In this document: positions 1 through 6,425 of the stretch, in pieces
How positions within the stretch are numbered: position 1 is the first letter of the stretch
Layout of the letters: the number at the start of each line of letters is the position of its first letter
Assembly (NCBI GenBank): GCA_031178565.1
Contig: JAPSIU010000044.1
Coordinates: 1 to 14,205 of the forward strand
Source of the DNA: Leucobacter sp.
GTDB taxonomy: Bacteria; Actinomycetota; Actinomycetes; Actinomycetales; Microbacteriaceae
Length of the DNA: 14,205 nt
Direction: 5' to 3'
Program-made: the position numbers and the translations under genes
Notes under the pieces: model-generated
Told to the model about the DNA's origin: nothing
What the model saw: only the letters and a program-made list of their open reading frames with translations
The model's database searches: none

Positions 1-5
1 GCTCG

Positions 6-11
6 CCTCCC
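6..11 (-). promoter_or_regulatory. Shine-Dalgarno for a gene just outside the left edge
   Basis: On the minus strand positions 11 to 6 read GGGAGG, and only five bases (CGAGC) remain before the window ends. This is the right distance for a start codon at or just past the edge, about 36 nt after the stop of the binding-protein gene. It suggests that the transporter operon continues, most plausibly with its permease genes. The downstream gene itself is not visible, so this is inference. Confidence 0.35.
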
Positions 12-41
12 GTCACCCGGTGCGCCGAGCGGCGTGCGGAC

Positions 42-1226
42 TCAGCCCTTGACCGTCGCCCAGGCGTTGGTCCAGTCCTGATAGTTGGTGCACTGCACAT
101 CGGTGCGGCCGTCGAGGCACTGGTCGATCGGGGTGGTCCAGAACCACACCTTCTTGAAGTACTCCTCGTCGGTGGCGTTGTAGTAGTCGCAGTGCGCGTT
201 CGCCTCATCGCTCGTGTCGCAGAACGCGCCGTTCGCAGGAGCCATGCCGAAGTTCATCGCGATCTGGCCGTTCACCTCGGGCGAGCTGGTGTAGTCCATC
301 CACGCGTACGCGCAGTTGGGGTTCTTGGCGTCGGCGGCCAGCATCCACGCGTCGGACCAGCCGGTCGAGCCCTCCTCGGGGAGCGTGCTCTGGAACTTCT
401 CGTCCTGGGTCGCCTTGCGCAGCACCTCCCACGAGGTGCCGACGACGGAGTTGCCGCCGGTGAACGAGGTCACGTTCGTCGCCGGGTTCCAGTACTCCGA
501 GACCATCTTGTTCTGCTGCTTCAGCAGGTCGGTGGCGGCCGCGAGCTGCTCCTCGTCGAGAGCGTAGGGGTTCTCGATGCCGAGGTCGGGCTGGGTCGCC
601 ATGAGGTAGATGGCCGCGTCGGCGATGTAGATCGGGCTGTCGTAGGCGGCGATCTTCCCGGCGTAGGGGCTGTCCTCCTCCCACACCACGTCCCAGCTGG
701 TGGGCGTCTCGGTGACGACCTCGCTGTCGTACTGCAGGATGTTGGCGCCGCGACCGATCGGGATCCCGTAGACGTTTCCGTTGAGGGTGTCGTAGAGCTG
801 GCCCTTCATGCCCTCGACGATGTCGTCGCCGAAGTTCGGGATCAGCTCCGTGTTGAGCGGCTGCACGTTGCCGTCGACGATGAGCCGGAGGCTCGCATCG
901 CCCGACGCCGAGACGAGGTCGTACTCACCGGTGCGCATGAGCTGGACCATCTCGTCGCTCGTCGCGGCGACCTTTCGGTTCACGGTGCATCCGGTCTCGG
1001 CGGTGAACGCGTCGGACCAGGCCGGCTCGACGAAGCCGGACCACGCGACGATGTTGACCTCGTCCTCGGTGTCGCCGAGTTCCTCGATCATGGGAACGTC
1101 CGGCACGTCGATCTGCAGTTCGCCGGCGCCACCGCCGGCGTCCCCGCCGCTGCTGCTGGCGCAGCCCGAGAGGGCGAGACCCGCCGCGGCCACGAGGGCT
1201 GCGGGGACGAGCAGTTTCTTGTTCAT
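42..1226 (-). CDS. PotD/YdcS-like ABC transporter substrate-binding lipoprotein
   Basis: A 394-residue extracytoplasmic solute-binding protein of the spermidine/putrescine (PotD) superfamily. It should capture a small cationic or amino compound outside the membrane and deliver it to an ABC permease. Residues 1-22 form a lipoprotein signal peptide with lipobox LSGC, so Cys22 would be lipidated; a Gly/Ser-rich linker follows. Recalled alignment to PotD matches W62 (AWSGF) to the ligand-boxing Trp of the first lobe, and W290/D292 (WSDAWMLAADAKN) to the PotD Trp/Asp pair that binds polyamine. The PotD Tyr after the YDLV motif appears to be Asp110 here (YDLVSASGD), so the ligand may not be a classical polyamine. 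Six further Cys (80, 305, 336, 346, 370, 379) could form disulfides outside the cell. The start is secure: minus-strand AAAGGAG (1238-1232) lies 5 nt before the ATG. The gene lies 68 nt downstream of the ATPase gene. Confidence 0.88.
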   Translation of the reverse strand: MNKKLLVPAALVAAAGLALSGCASSSGGDAGGGAGELQIDVPDVPMIEELGDTEDEVNIVAWSGFVEPAWSDAFTAETGCTVNRKVAATSDEMVQLMRTGEYDLVSASGDASLRLIVDGNVQPLNTELIPNFGDDIVEGMKGQLYDTLNGNVYGIPIGRGANILQYDSEVVTETPTSWDVVWEEDSPYAGKIAAYDSPIYIADAAIYLMATQPDLGIENPYALDEEQLAAATDLLKQQNKMVSEYWNPATNVTSFTGGNSVVGTSWEVLRKATQDEKFQSTLPEEGSTGWSDAWMLAADAKNPNCAYAWMDYTSSPEVNGQIAMNFGMAPANGAFCDTSDEANAHCDYYNATDEEYFKKVWFWTTPIDQCLDGRTDVQCTNYQDWTNAWATVKG

Positions 1227-1252
1227 CGTTACTCCTTTGTAGTGCGGACGGT

Positions 1253-1267
1253 GGCCCTGTCCGGGCC
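1253..1267 (-). other. small GC hairpin between ATPase and binding-protein genes
   Basis: GGCCC (1253-1257) and GGGCC (1263-1267) form a 5-bp stem with a 5-nt loop in the 68-nt spacer between the two transporter genes. No T-run follows on the minus strand, so it is not a standard terminator. In binding-protein operons such stems can separate differently abundant mRNA segments, but stems this short are frequent by chance in high-GC DNA. Confidence 0.2.
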
Positions 1268-1294
1268 GGGATGGTGGATGGCGGATACGATGCG

Positions 1295-2356
1295 TCAGGC
1301 GCCGCTCGGCACGGTCACGGCGTGGTCCCGTGCGAAGCGGAGGCTCACCGCGTCGCCGCGTTCGATCGAGGGCGCCGTGCGCGGCGTCTGCGTGTTCTGC
1401 TTCTCGGAGATGAAACGGATGCCGCTCTCGGTCTCGACGAGGTAGCGGGTGCGCGCTCCGGCGTACACCGTCTCGACGACACTCCCCGCGAGCGCGACGA
1501 CGCCGTCCTCGAGCGGCGCGGCGGGATTGACGAGGTGTACCCGCTCGGGGCGGACGCTGTGGGCCGCGCCGCTTCCGAGGACCTTCTGCGCGTTCTCACC
1601 GGCGAGCAGATTGGTGATGCCGAGGAAGCTCGCCACGAACTCGGTCTGCGGGAACTCGTACACCTCGTGCGGGGTGCCGACCTGCTCGATCCTGCCGCCG
1701 TTGAACACGGCGACACGATCCGACAGCGTGAGCGCCTCCTCCTGGTCGTGCGTGACGAACACGAAGGTGATCCCGACCTCGCGCTGGATCTGCTTGAGCT
1801 CGAACTGCATCTGCTCGCGGAGCTGCTTGTCGAGCGCACCGAGGGGTTCGTCGAGCAGCAGCACCTTGGGACGCAGGATCAGCGCCCGGGCAAGGGCGAT
1901 CCGCTGGCGCTGGCCGCCCGAGAGCTGCGACGGACGGCGTTCGGCGACGTGCCCGAGCTGCACCTGTTCGAGCGCCTCGCCGACGAGCCGTCGGCGCTCG
2001 GCCTGTCCGACGCCGCGCACCTTCAGCCCGTAGGCGACGTTCTCCGCGATGGAGAGGTGCGGGAAGAGCGCGTAGTCCTGGAACACCGTGTTGACCTCGC
2101 GGTCGAACGGCGCGGACTTCGTGACATCGGCGCCGTGGAGCAGGATCCTGCCCGCCGTCGGCTCCTCGAACCCGGCGATCATGCGGAGCACGGTGGTCTT
2201 CCCGGAACCGGACGGCCCGAGCATCGAGAAGAACTCGCCGGTCCGGATGTCGATATCGAGGTCCTTGACCGCGACGAGATCGCCGAACTGCTTGTGGACC
2301 CCCTGAACGGAGACGGCAATCTCGTCGCTCGTGGTGGGGGATGTGGTCTGGGGCAT
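1295..2356 (-). CDS. potA: PotA-type ABC transporter ATP-binding protein
   Basis: A 353-residue ATPase that energises import with the neighbouring binding protein. The nucleotide-binding domain fills about residues 13-245: Walker A GPSGSGKT (47-54), Q-loop Q93 (VFQDYALFPH), signature LSGGQ (145-149), Walker B VLLLDEP (165-171) and the H-loop His203 (VTHDQEEAL). The FPHLSIAENVAYGL stretch is typical of the PotA/CysA/UgpC group. Residues about 260-350 form the C-terminal TOBE-type regulatory domain usual in that group, and the length is normal. The frame stays open to 2434, but I place the start at the ATG at 2356. It has AGGAG (2371-2367) 10 nt upstream, and the longer version would run through the probable promoter. 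It is the first gene of the minus-strand operon and divergent from the GntR gene. PotA is assigned by family; the actual substrate is unknown. Confidence 0.92.
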   Translation of the reverse strand: MPQTTSPTTSDEIAVSVQGVHKQFGDLVAVKDLDIDIRTGEFFSMLGPSGSGKTTVLRMIAGFEEPTAGRILLHGADVTKSAPFDREVNTVFQDYALFPHLSIAENVAYGLKVRGVGQAERRRLVGEALEQVQLGHVAERRPSQLSGGQRQRIALARALILRPKVLLLDEPLGALDKQLREQMQFELKQIQREVGITFVFVTHDQEEALTLSDRVAVFNGGRIEQVGTPHEVYEFPQTEFVASFLGITNLLAGENAQKVLGSGAAHSVRPERVHLVNPAAPLEDGVVALAGSVVETVYAGARTRYLVETESGIRFISEKQNTQTPRTAPSIERGDAVSLRFARDHAVTVPSGA

Positions 2357-2400
2357 GATCCCGGTGCTCCTCAACGTCGTTGTTTCGTCACTCGTTAGAA

Positions 2401-2418
2401 AGATAACATATGAGATAA
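2401..2418 (+). repeat. AGATAA direct repeat in the divergent promoter
   Basis: AGATAA occurs at 2401-2406 and again at 2413-2418, 12 bp start to start, with the palindrome CATATG between the copies. The repeat covers the -10 element of the transporter promoter. It could be part of a regulator binding site, but no convincing inverted repeat of GntR type was found here. Confidence 0.25.
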
Positions 2419-2434
2419 TAGGTTTTAAGTTCAA
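2405..2434 (-). promoter_or_regulatory. probable sigma70 promoter of the transporter operon
   Basis: Read on the minus strand, TTGAAC (2434-2429) and TATGTT (2410-2405) sit 18 nt apart. They are good -35 and -10 matches in an AT-rich island unlike the surrounding GC-rich DNA. Transcription would begin near 2398, giving a leader of about 42 nt to the ATG at 2356. The divergent GntR regulator is the obvious candidate controller. Confidence 0.55.
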
Positions 2435-2543
2435 GCGGCGCGCGAGAGATCCGGGTCACGTTTTGGTTACGCCGGCGGTACAGTCGAAGCCCACCCGGCT
2501 GTGGGAGACTCGACAGGCACCACGACAGAAATGGAGCCGCTCG

Positions 2544-3386
2544 GTGACCAGCTCTCCTGCGCAAGCCCCTCCGAGCCGTCTGCGGACCGCGGCCTTCGCG
2601 CCGATCGGGGAAGAGGGGCGCACCAAGCTCGTCGAGACCCGGCTCGTGCAGTCGATCACGGTGGGTGCGTTCACCGAGGGAGAGCGCCTGCCCACCGAGA
2701 ACGAACTCGCGGGCCTGCTCGGCGTCGCCGTCGTCACGGTCCGCGAGGCGCTCGGCTCGCTCCGGCACCTCGGCCTCATCGAGACGCGTCGCGGACGGAA
2801 CGGGGGCAGCTTCGTGCGGTCGAGCCGCGGGGCCGTCGAGGAGTTCAACGCGCGCACGCTCATGGAGATGCCCCGGGTCGCACTCGCCGACCTCGGCGTG
2901 CACTACGAGGTGATCGCGAGCGCGTGCGCGGAGTACGCCTGCCTGCGGGCGACGCCCGGCGAGCTCGCGGTGGTCGGGCGGATCCTGCGTGAGGCGCGGA
3001 CGTTCGATCGCGACGCGTGGCGCCGCCGCGTCACGGAGGTTCAGCTCGAACTGGCGGCACTGAGCCAGTCGGTGCGCCTCACCAACGAGCACGTGCGCGT
3101 TCAGACCGAGTTCACCTCGCTGCTCGCGCTGCAGGATCTCGATTCGGCGGCGAGGACCGGGACGCACGACGCGCTGGAGCGGCAGATCGAGGCGACGATG
3201 TCGGGGGACTCGGCCGCGGCGAGGCAGGCCGTGCGGGACAGTGTGCGAGCATCGGTGCGCTGGCTCGTCGGCTTCCGGGCGAAGCTGCTCGCGGAGCACG
3301 CGCGGAGCTCCGATCTTCGTGCCACACTGGAGGCGCGCCGGGGTACGGTCCCGGATGGCAGGCTCGACGGAGAGGGAACGGCGTGA
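2544..3386 (+). CDS. GntR/FadR-type transcriptional regulator
   Basis: A 280-residue DNA-binding regulator. The N-terminal winged helix lies at about residues 28-95, with the family pattern FTEGERLPTENELAGLLGV followed by TVREALGSLRHLGLIETRRG and a wing ending NGGSFV. The remainder (about 110-255) is helical and resembles an FCD ligand domain. It has His209 in the 'HDALERQIEATMSGD' stretch, but the other His positions that bind metal in typical FCD domains are not evident. The start is chosen as GTG 2544 with GGAG about 9 nt upstream. The frame is open further upstream, but that part has no family similarity and overlaps the promoter region. The gene is divergent from the polyamine-type transporter and overlaps the next gene by the sequence GTGA, so the two are probably co-translated. 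Likely role: ligand-responsive control of the transporter (inference). Confidence 0.85.
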   Translation: MTSSPAQAPPSRLRTAAFAPIGEEGRTKLVETRLVQSITVGAFTEGERLPTENELAGLLGVAVVTVREALGSLRHLGLIETRRGRNGGSFVRSSRGAVEEFNARTLMEMPRVALADLGVHYEVIASACAEYACLRATPGELAVVGRILREARTFDRDAWRRRVTEVQLELAALSQSVRLTNEHVRVQTEFTSLLALQDLDSAARTGTHDALERQIEATMSGDSAAARQAVRDSVRASVRWLVGFRAKLLAEHARSSDLRATLEARRGTVPDGRLDGEGTA

Positions 3387-4105
3387 GTGCACCGGCGGAT
3401 CAGGCGTTCGACAGCGCCATCGAGCTGGTCGATGACTTCTTCGACGGCGTGTTCGCTCCGCTCGAGCGGTGGCTTCCGGAGCTGCGGGAGCAGTTGGGGC
3501 GGGCGCTCTCGGACGGTCCGCTCACCGGCGCCCAGCTCGCAGCGCTCGTCGAGGCCGGCGCGCACGGGATCCTCGACGCGACCGATCGACCGCTCTACGG
3601 CGCGGGCTACTGCGCGAGCGACGCGGTCGTCTCGGAGGGCAATCCGCTCGCCTGGTGGCAGGGGCCCGAGCGGAGCCTGCTCGCCTCCTCGACCTTCGGT
3701 CCGGGGCAGGCCGCGATCGACCTCGTGCGGCTCGAGTGGTACCGCGTGCCCGAGGCCACGGGCCGTCGCCACGTCGCCGGACCCTTCGTGGACTACCTCT
3801 GTTCGAACGAGATCACGGTCACCTCCGCGATGCCGCTGCTCGTCGACGGCGGTTTCTGGGGTGTGGTCTGCGCCGACGTTCTCGTCGCCTCGCTCGAGGA
3901 GGCGCTGCTTCCGAAGGTCGGCGATCTGGCCGATGCGACCCTCGTGAACGCGAGCGGGCGGGTCGTCGTATCGAGCGACCCCGGGTGCGAGACCGGCGAC
4001 CGGTATGCGGGAGCCGATCCCGAGCGGGGGATCGAGGCGCTCGGCGCCTCGGTGCGCATGGCCCGCTCGCGGCGCTACCCCTTCGCTCTCGTGCTGCCGG
4101 AGTAG
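3383..4105 (+). CDS. cytosolic Cache (PDC-like) domain protein, partner of the GntR regulator
   Basis: A 240-residue protein that starts at a GTG inside the stop of the GntR gene, with GGAGAGG upstream. The middle resembles a Cache/PDC sensor domain: residues 100-126 include RLEWYR with W119-Y120, GPFVDY follows at 133-138, and then TSAMPLLVDGGFWGVVCADV (147-166) with Asp165. This is the order of aromatic, 'GP.VDY' and 'G..GVV..D' elements that line Cache ligand pockets. Cache domains are normally extracytoplasmic parts of chemoreceptors or kinases. This one has no signal peptide, no membrane segment and no output domain, so it should be cytosolic. Coupling to the regulator suggests it senses the imported compound and acts with the GntR protein, or binds the compound in some other way. 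Function is inferred; the Cache assignment rests on motif recognition only. Confidence 0.65.
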   Translation: MSAPADQAFDSAIELVDDFFDGVFAPLERWLPELREQLGRALSDGPLTGAQLAALVEAGAHGILDATDRPLYGAGYCASDAVVSEGNPLAWWQGPERSLLASSTFGPGQAAIDLVRLEWYRVPEATGRRHVAGPFVDYLCSNEITVTSAMPLLVDGGFWGVVCADVLVASLEEALLPKVGDLADATLVNASGRVVVSSDPGCETGDRYAGADPERGIEALGASVRMARSRRYPFALVLPE

Positions 4106-4108
4106 CGC

Positions 4109-5239
4109 TTACAGCAGGTGCCCTCCGCCGGACACCTTCATGCGGTTCACGAGGTGCTTGACGTCCTGCGCCCGGCTCTTCGAGGTGACGAGCAGCACGT
4201 CCGCCGTGTCGACCACCACGACGTCCTCGACGCCGACGAGCGCCACGAGCCGGTCGCTCTCCGAGACCACGATCCCGCTCGACGCGTCCGACAGCACCTG
4301 CGCGCCGTCGCCGAGCACGGCGAGGTCGCTGCCGCGCCCGCGCGTGAGCAGGTTCGCGACGGAGGCGAAGTCCCCCACGTCGTCCCAGTCGAAGTGTGCG
4401 GCGACGCAGACCATCTTCCCAGCGGCGGCGGCGGGCTCCGCCACCGTGTAGTCGATCGCGATCTTCGGCAGAGCCGGCCACAGCCGCTCGCGCACCTCGG
4501 CGCCCCGGTCGGTGCCCCAGGCCGCGGCGATCTCGCGCAGCGAGCGCACCATCTCGGGCTCTGCGAGCGCCATCTGGTCGAGCAGGACCGAGGCGCGGGC
4601 GATGAACATGCCCGCGTTCCACAGGTATCCGCCGTGGACCAGGTACTCGCCGGCCTTCGCGGCATCGGGCTTCTCCACGAACTCCGTGACCTCGTACACG
4701 TCGAAGGGGGCGAGGTCTCCGCGTGCGGCGCCGCACGCGATGTAGCCGAATCCGGTCGCCGGGTGCGAGGGGTGGATCCCGATCGTCGCGATGTACCCCT
4801 GCTCCGCCGCCTGCACGGCGGTCGTCACGGCCCGCTGGAACAGCACCTTGCCCCGGATGACGTGATCGGCGGCGAACGACCCCAGGATGGCGTCGGGATC
4901 CCGCAGCTCGAGGATGGCGGCCGCGAGCCCGATCGCGGCCGAGGAGTCCTTGGGCTCGCTCTCGGTGATGAGGTTCTCCGGGCGCAGTTGCGGCAGCTGC
5001 TCGACGACCGAGTCCCGGTGCGCGCTCCCCGTCACGACGAGGATCCGCTCGGGAGGAGCGATGGGGGAGAGGCGCTCCCAGGTCGCGCGCAGCAGCGAGT
5101 CGCCCGATCCGGTGAGGTCGAGGAGGAACTTCGGGGCATTGGCGCGGGAGAGCGGCCAGAGCCGTGATCCGACGCCTCCCGCGGGAATGACGCAGGTGAG
5201 CCGCTCCATGGCGGCGGGGGCCTTCGCGGCTTCTGGCAT
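4109..5239 (-). CDS. manC: mannose-1-phosphate guanylyltransferase
   Basis: A 376-residue nucleotidyltransferase that makes GDP-mannose from GTP and mannose 1-phosphate for cell-envelope glycans. The pyrophosphorylase signature GGVGSRLWPLSR is at 21-32. It is followed by the nucleotide/metal-site ADHV (124-127), FVEKP (187-191), WNAGMF (207-212) and FDWDDVGDFASV (283-294), all diagnostic of the GDP-mannose family. The C-terminal cupin phosphomannose isomerase domain of bifunctional enzymes is absent, so it is monofunctional. I keep the start at 5239. No Shine-Dalgarno is seen, but the minus-strand sequence TAGTCT ends 6 nt before the ATG, fitting a leaderless mRNA. ATG 5209 is an alternative. 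The gene is divergent from sdhC and convergent with the Cache gene, leaving only 3 bp between the stops. Confidence 0.93.
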   Translation of the reverse strand: MPEAAKAPAAMERLTCVIPAGGVGSRLWPLSRANAPKFLLDLTGSGDSLLRATWERLSPIAPPERILVVTGSAHRDSVVEQLPQLRPENLITESEPKDSSAAIGLAAAILELRDPDAILGSFAADHVIRGKVLFQRAVTTAVQAAEQGYIATIGIHPSHPATGFGYIACGAARGDLAPFDVYEVTEFVEKPDAAKAGEYLVHGGYLWNAGMFIARASVLLDQMALAEPEMVRSLREIAAAWGTDRGAEVRERLWPALPKIAIDYTVAEPAAAAGKMVCVAAHFDWDDVGDFASVANLLTRGRGSDLAVLGDGAQVLSDASSGIVVSESDRLVALVGVEDVVVVDTADVLLVTSKSRAQDVKHLVNRMKVSGGGHLL

Positions 5240-5245
5240 GGACCC

Positions 5246-5251
5246 AGACTA
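5246..5251 (-). promoter_or_regulatory. -10 element of a probable leaderless manC promoter
   Basis: The minus strand reads TAGTCT (5251-5246), then GGGTCC, then the manC ATG. TANNNT six bases before a start codon with no Shine-Dalgarno is the usual actinobacterial leaderless layout. No clear -35 is seen. The GntR gene ending at 11354 has the same arrangement. Confidence 0.45.
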
Positions 5252-5360
5252 ACGAACCCGGCCGGGGAGCAGGCGGCCCGAGGCGGGGAGAGGCACTATT
5301 CATCAGACGAAGGGAGGCGCCGTGCGGGCGTCCGTCGGTGCCGGGAGCCGTCCCGAATGG

Positions 5361-5369
5361 TGACATAAT
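5361..5369 (+). promoter_or_regulatory. extended -10 promoter candidate for the sdh operon
   Basis: TGACATAAT combines an extended -10 TG with CATAAT, five of six bases of the -10 consensus. It is the best promoter-like element in the 256-bp manC/sdhC divergent region. A -35 match is not evident. Transcription from near 5376 would give a leader of about 120 nt before the sdhC start. Confidence 0.4.
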
Positions 5370-5454
5370 GGGGTCGCAGCGGATTCTCAGCCACGAGGTT
5401 CTCGGGTGCAGCCGCGCCCGCGCCCGCGCTCGCTGAGCAGCCGCGACGTCAGCT

Positions 5455-5471
5455 GTCGGGCACTGCCCGAC
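5455..5471 (+). other. hairpin in the sdhC leader
   Basis: GTCGGGC (5455-5461) and GCCCGAC (5465-5471) pair perfectly around the 3-nt loop ACT, 11 nt before the sdhC Shine-Dalgarno. No T-run follows, so it is not an intrinsic terminator. It may stabilise the leader or affect access to the ribosome binding site. Confidence 0.35.
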
Positions 5472-5495
5472 GAAGCAGGACCAAGGAGGATGCTC

Positions 5496-5912
5496 GTGTC
5501 AGCCCAAACGGCAGAGGTCGCACCCGCGGCGAAGAGGAAGAGTCGCCCGGGCGGTACGCTCTATCGCGGCAACGAGGGCATGTGGTCCTGGGTGCTGCAC
5601 CGGATCACGGGCGTCGCCATCTTCTTCTTCCTGCTCGTGCACGTGCTCGACACGGCGCTCATCCGCGTGAGCCCGGAGGCCTACAACGCGGTCATGAGCA
5701 CCTACAAGACCCCGATCATGGGCCTGGGCGAGGCGGCGCTCGTCGGCGCGATCGTCTTCCACGCCTACAACGGCATCCGCATCATCCTGGTCGACTACTG
5801 GCGCAAGGGCGCGCACTACCAGCGCACCATGTTCTGGATCGTGGTCGCGGCCTGGGTCATCACGATGGCCGGCTTCCTGCCGCGCCACCTGATGAACGTG
5901 TTCGGCCACTAG
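5496..5912 (+). CDS. sdhC: succinate dehydrogenase cytochrome b556 subunit
   Basis: A 138-residue membrane anchor of complex II. It holds the SdhA/SdhB catalytic part on the membrane and helps form the quinone and heme b sites. Three membrane helices are visible at about 33-54, 76-99 and 111-128. HRITG (35-39) is the conserved SdhC motif at the quinone pocket, and His89 in FHAYNGIRIILVDYW matches the heme-ligand motif H.x.x.GIR...D. The start is GTG 5496, preceded by AAGGAGG (5483-5489) with a 6-nt spacer. ATG 5490 overlaps that Shine-Dalgarno, and the longer open frame is Arg-rich and unlike the family. It is first gene of sdhCDAB, 18 nt before sdhD. Confidence 0.92.
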   Translation: MSAQTAEVAPAAKRKSRPGGTLYRGNEGMWSWVLHRITGVAIFFFLLVHVLDTALIRVSPEAYNAVMSTYKTPIMGLGEAALVGAIVFHAYNGIRIILVDYWRKGAHYQRTMFWIVVAAWVITMAGFLPRHLMNVFGH

Positions 5913-5930
5913 GCGAGGGGAAGAAGAGAC

Positions 5931-6377
5931 ATGACGATGACGATCGAATCCCCGCGTTTGCAGACGCCGGCGAAGAAGCGCACCAACTGGGAGAAGTGGG
6001 GCTGGATCTACATGCGGGTCTCGGGAGTGCTGCTCCTCGTGCTCGTGTTCGGCCACCTCGCCTCGAACCTGCTCATCACCGAGGGCGGAGTGCAGGCGAT
6101 CAACTTCGGGTTCGTCGCGGGCAAGCTCGCGAACCCCTTCTGGCAGATCTGGGACACCCTGCTCCTGTGGCTGGCCCTGATCCACGGCGCCAACGGCATG
6201 CGCACGATCGTGAACGACTACGTCTCGCGCCCGGGCCTCGCGAAGGCTTTCAAGGTCGCGCTGTTCCTCTCGGCCGCGCTGCTCATCCTGCTCGGAACCT
6301 TCGTGATCTACACCCTCGACCCCTGCCCGGCCGGTGCGGATCCGTCGCTCGTCGCGTCGTTCTGCTCCGCGCAGTAG
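5931..6377 (+). CDS. sdhD: succinate dehydrogenase hydrophobic membrane anchor subunit
   Basis: A 148-residue second membrane anchor of complex II, with three predicted helices at about 30-49, 72-95 and 105-128. His42 (GHLASNLL) and His85 in IHGANGMRTIVNDYV are the conserved positions near heme and quinone, and the R91/D96-Y97 pattern matches the SdhD quinone-site motif. The ATG at 5931 follows a purine-rich but weak ribosome binding stretch (GAGGGGAAGAAGAG). A second in-frame ATG at 5937 is equally possible. After the last helix an 18-20 residue tail carries two Cys (132 and 145). Depending on topology it could be extracytoplasmic and disulfide-bonded. Stop to sdhA start is 48 nt. Confidence 0.9.
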   Translation: MTMTIESPRLQTPAKKRTNWEKWGWIYMRVSGVLLLVLVFGHLASNLLITEGGVQAINFGFVAGKLANPFWQIWDTLLLWLALIHGANGMRTIVNDYVSRPGLAKAFKVALFLSAALLILLGTFVIYTLDPCPAGADPSLVASFCSAQ

Positions 6378-6425
6378 CCCCGCCCAGGCAGCAACAGACC
6401 TTCCTGAATCGAAGATAGGACACCC

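Noticed and set aside
192..1445. Plus-strand open frame of 417 codons opposite the binding protein
   Set aside because: It is antisense to a lipoprotein gene with signal peptide, lipobox and strong Shine-Dalgarno. The product has no recognisable motif.
2357..2434. N-terminal extension of the ATPase gene to 2434
   Set aside because: The added 26 residues do not resemble the family and would span the -35 and -10 elements. ATG 2356 has its own Shine-Dalgarno.
5368..5436. Possible 22-codon leader peptide upstream of sdhC
   Set aside because: Its ATG overlaps the candidate -10 element, so it would not be in the transcript. It has no Shine-Dalgarno and ends in an Arg/Ala repeat caused by the GCGCCC run.
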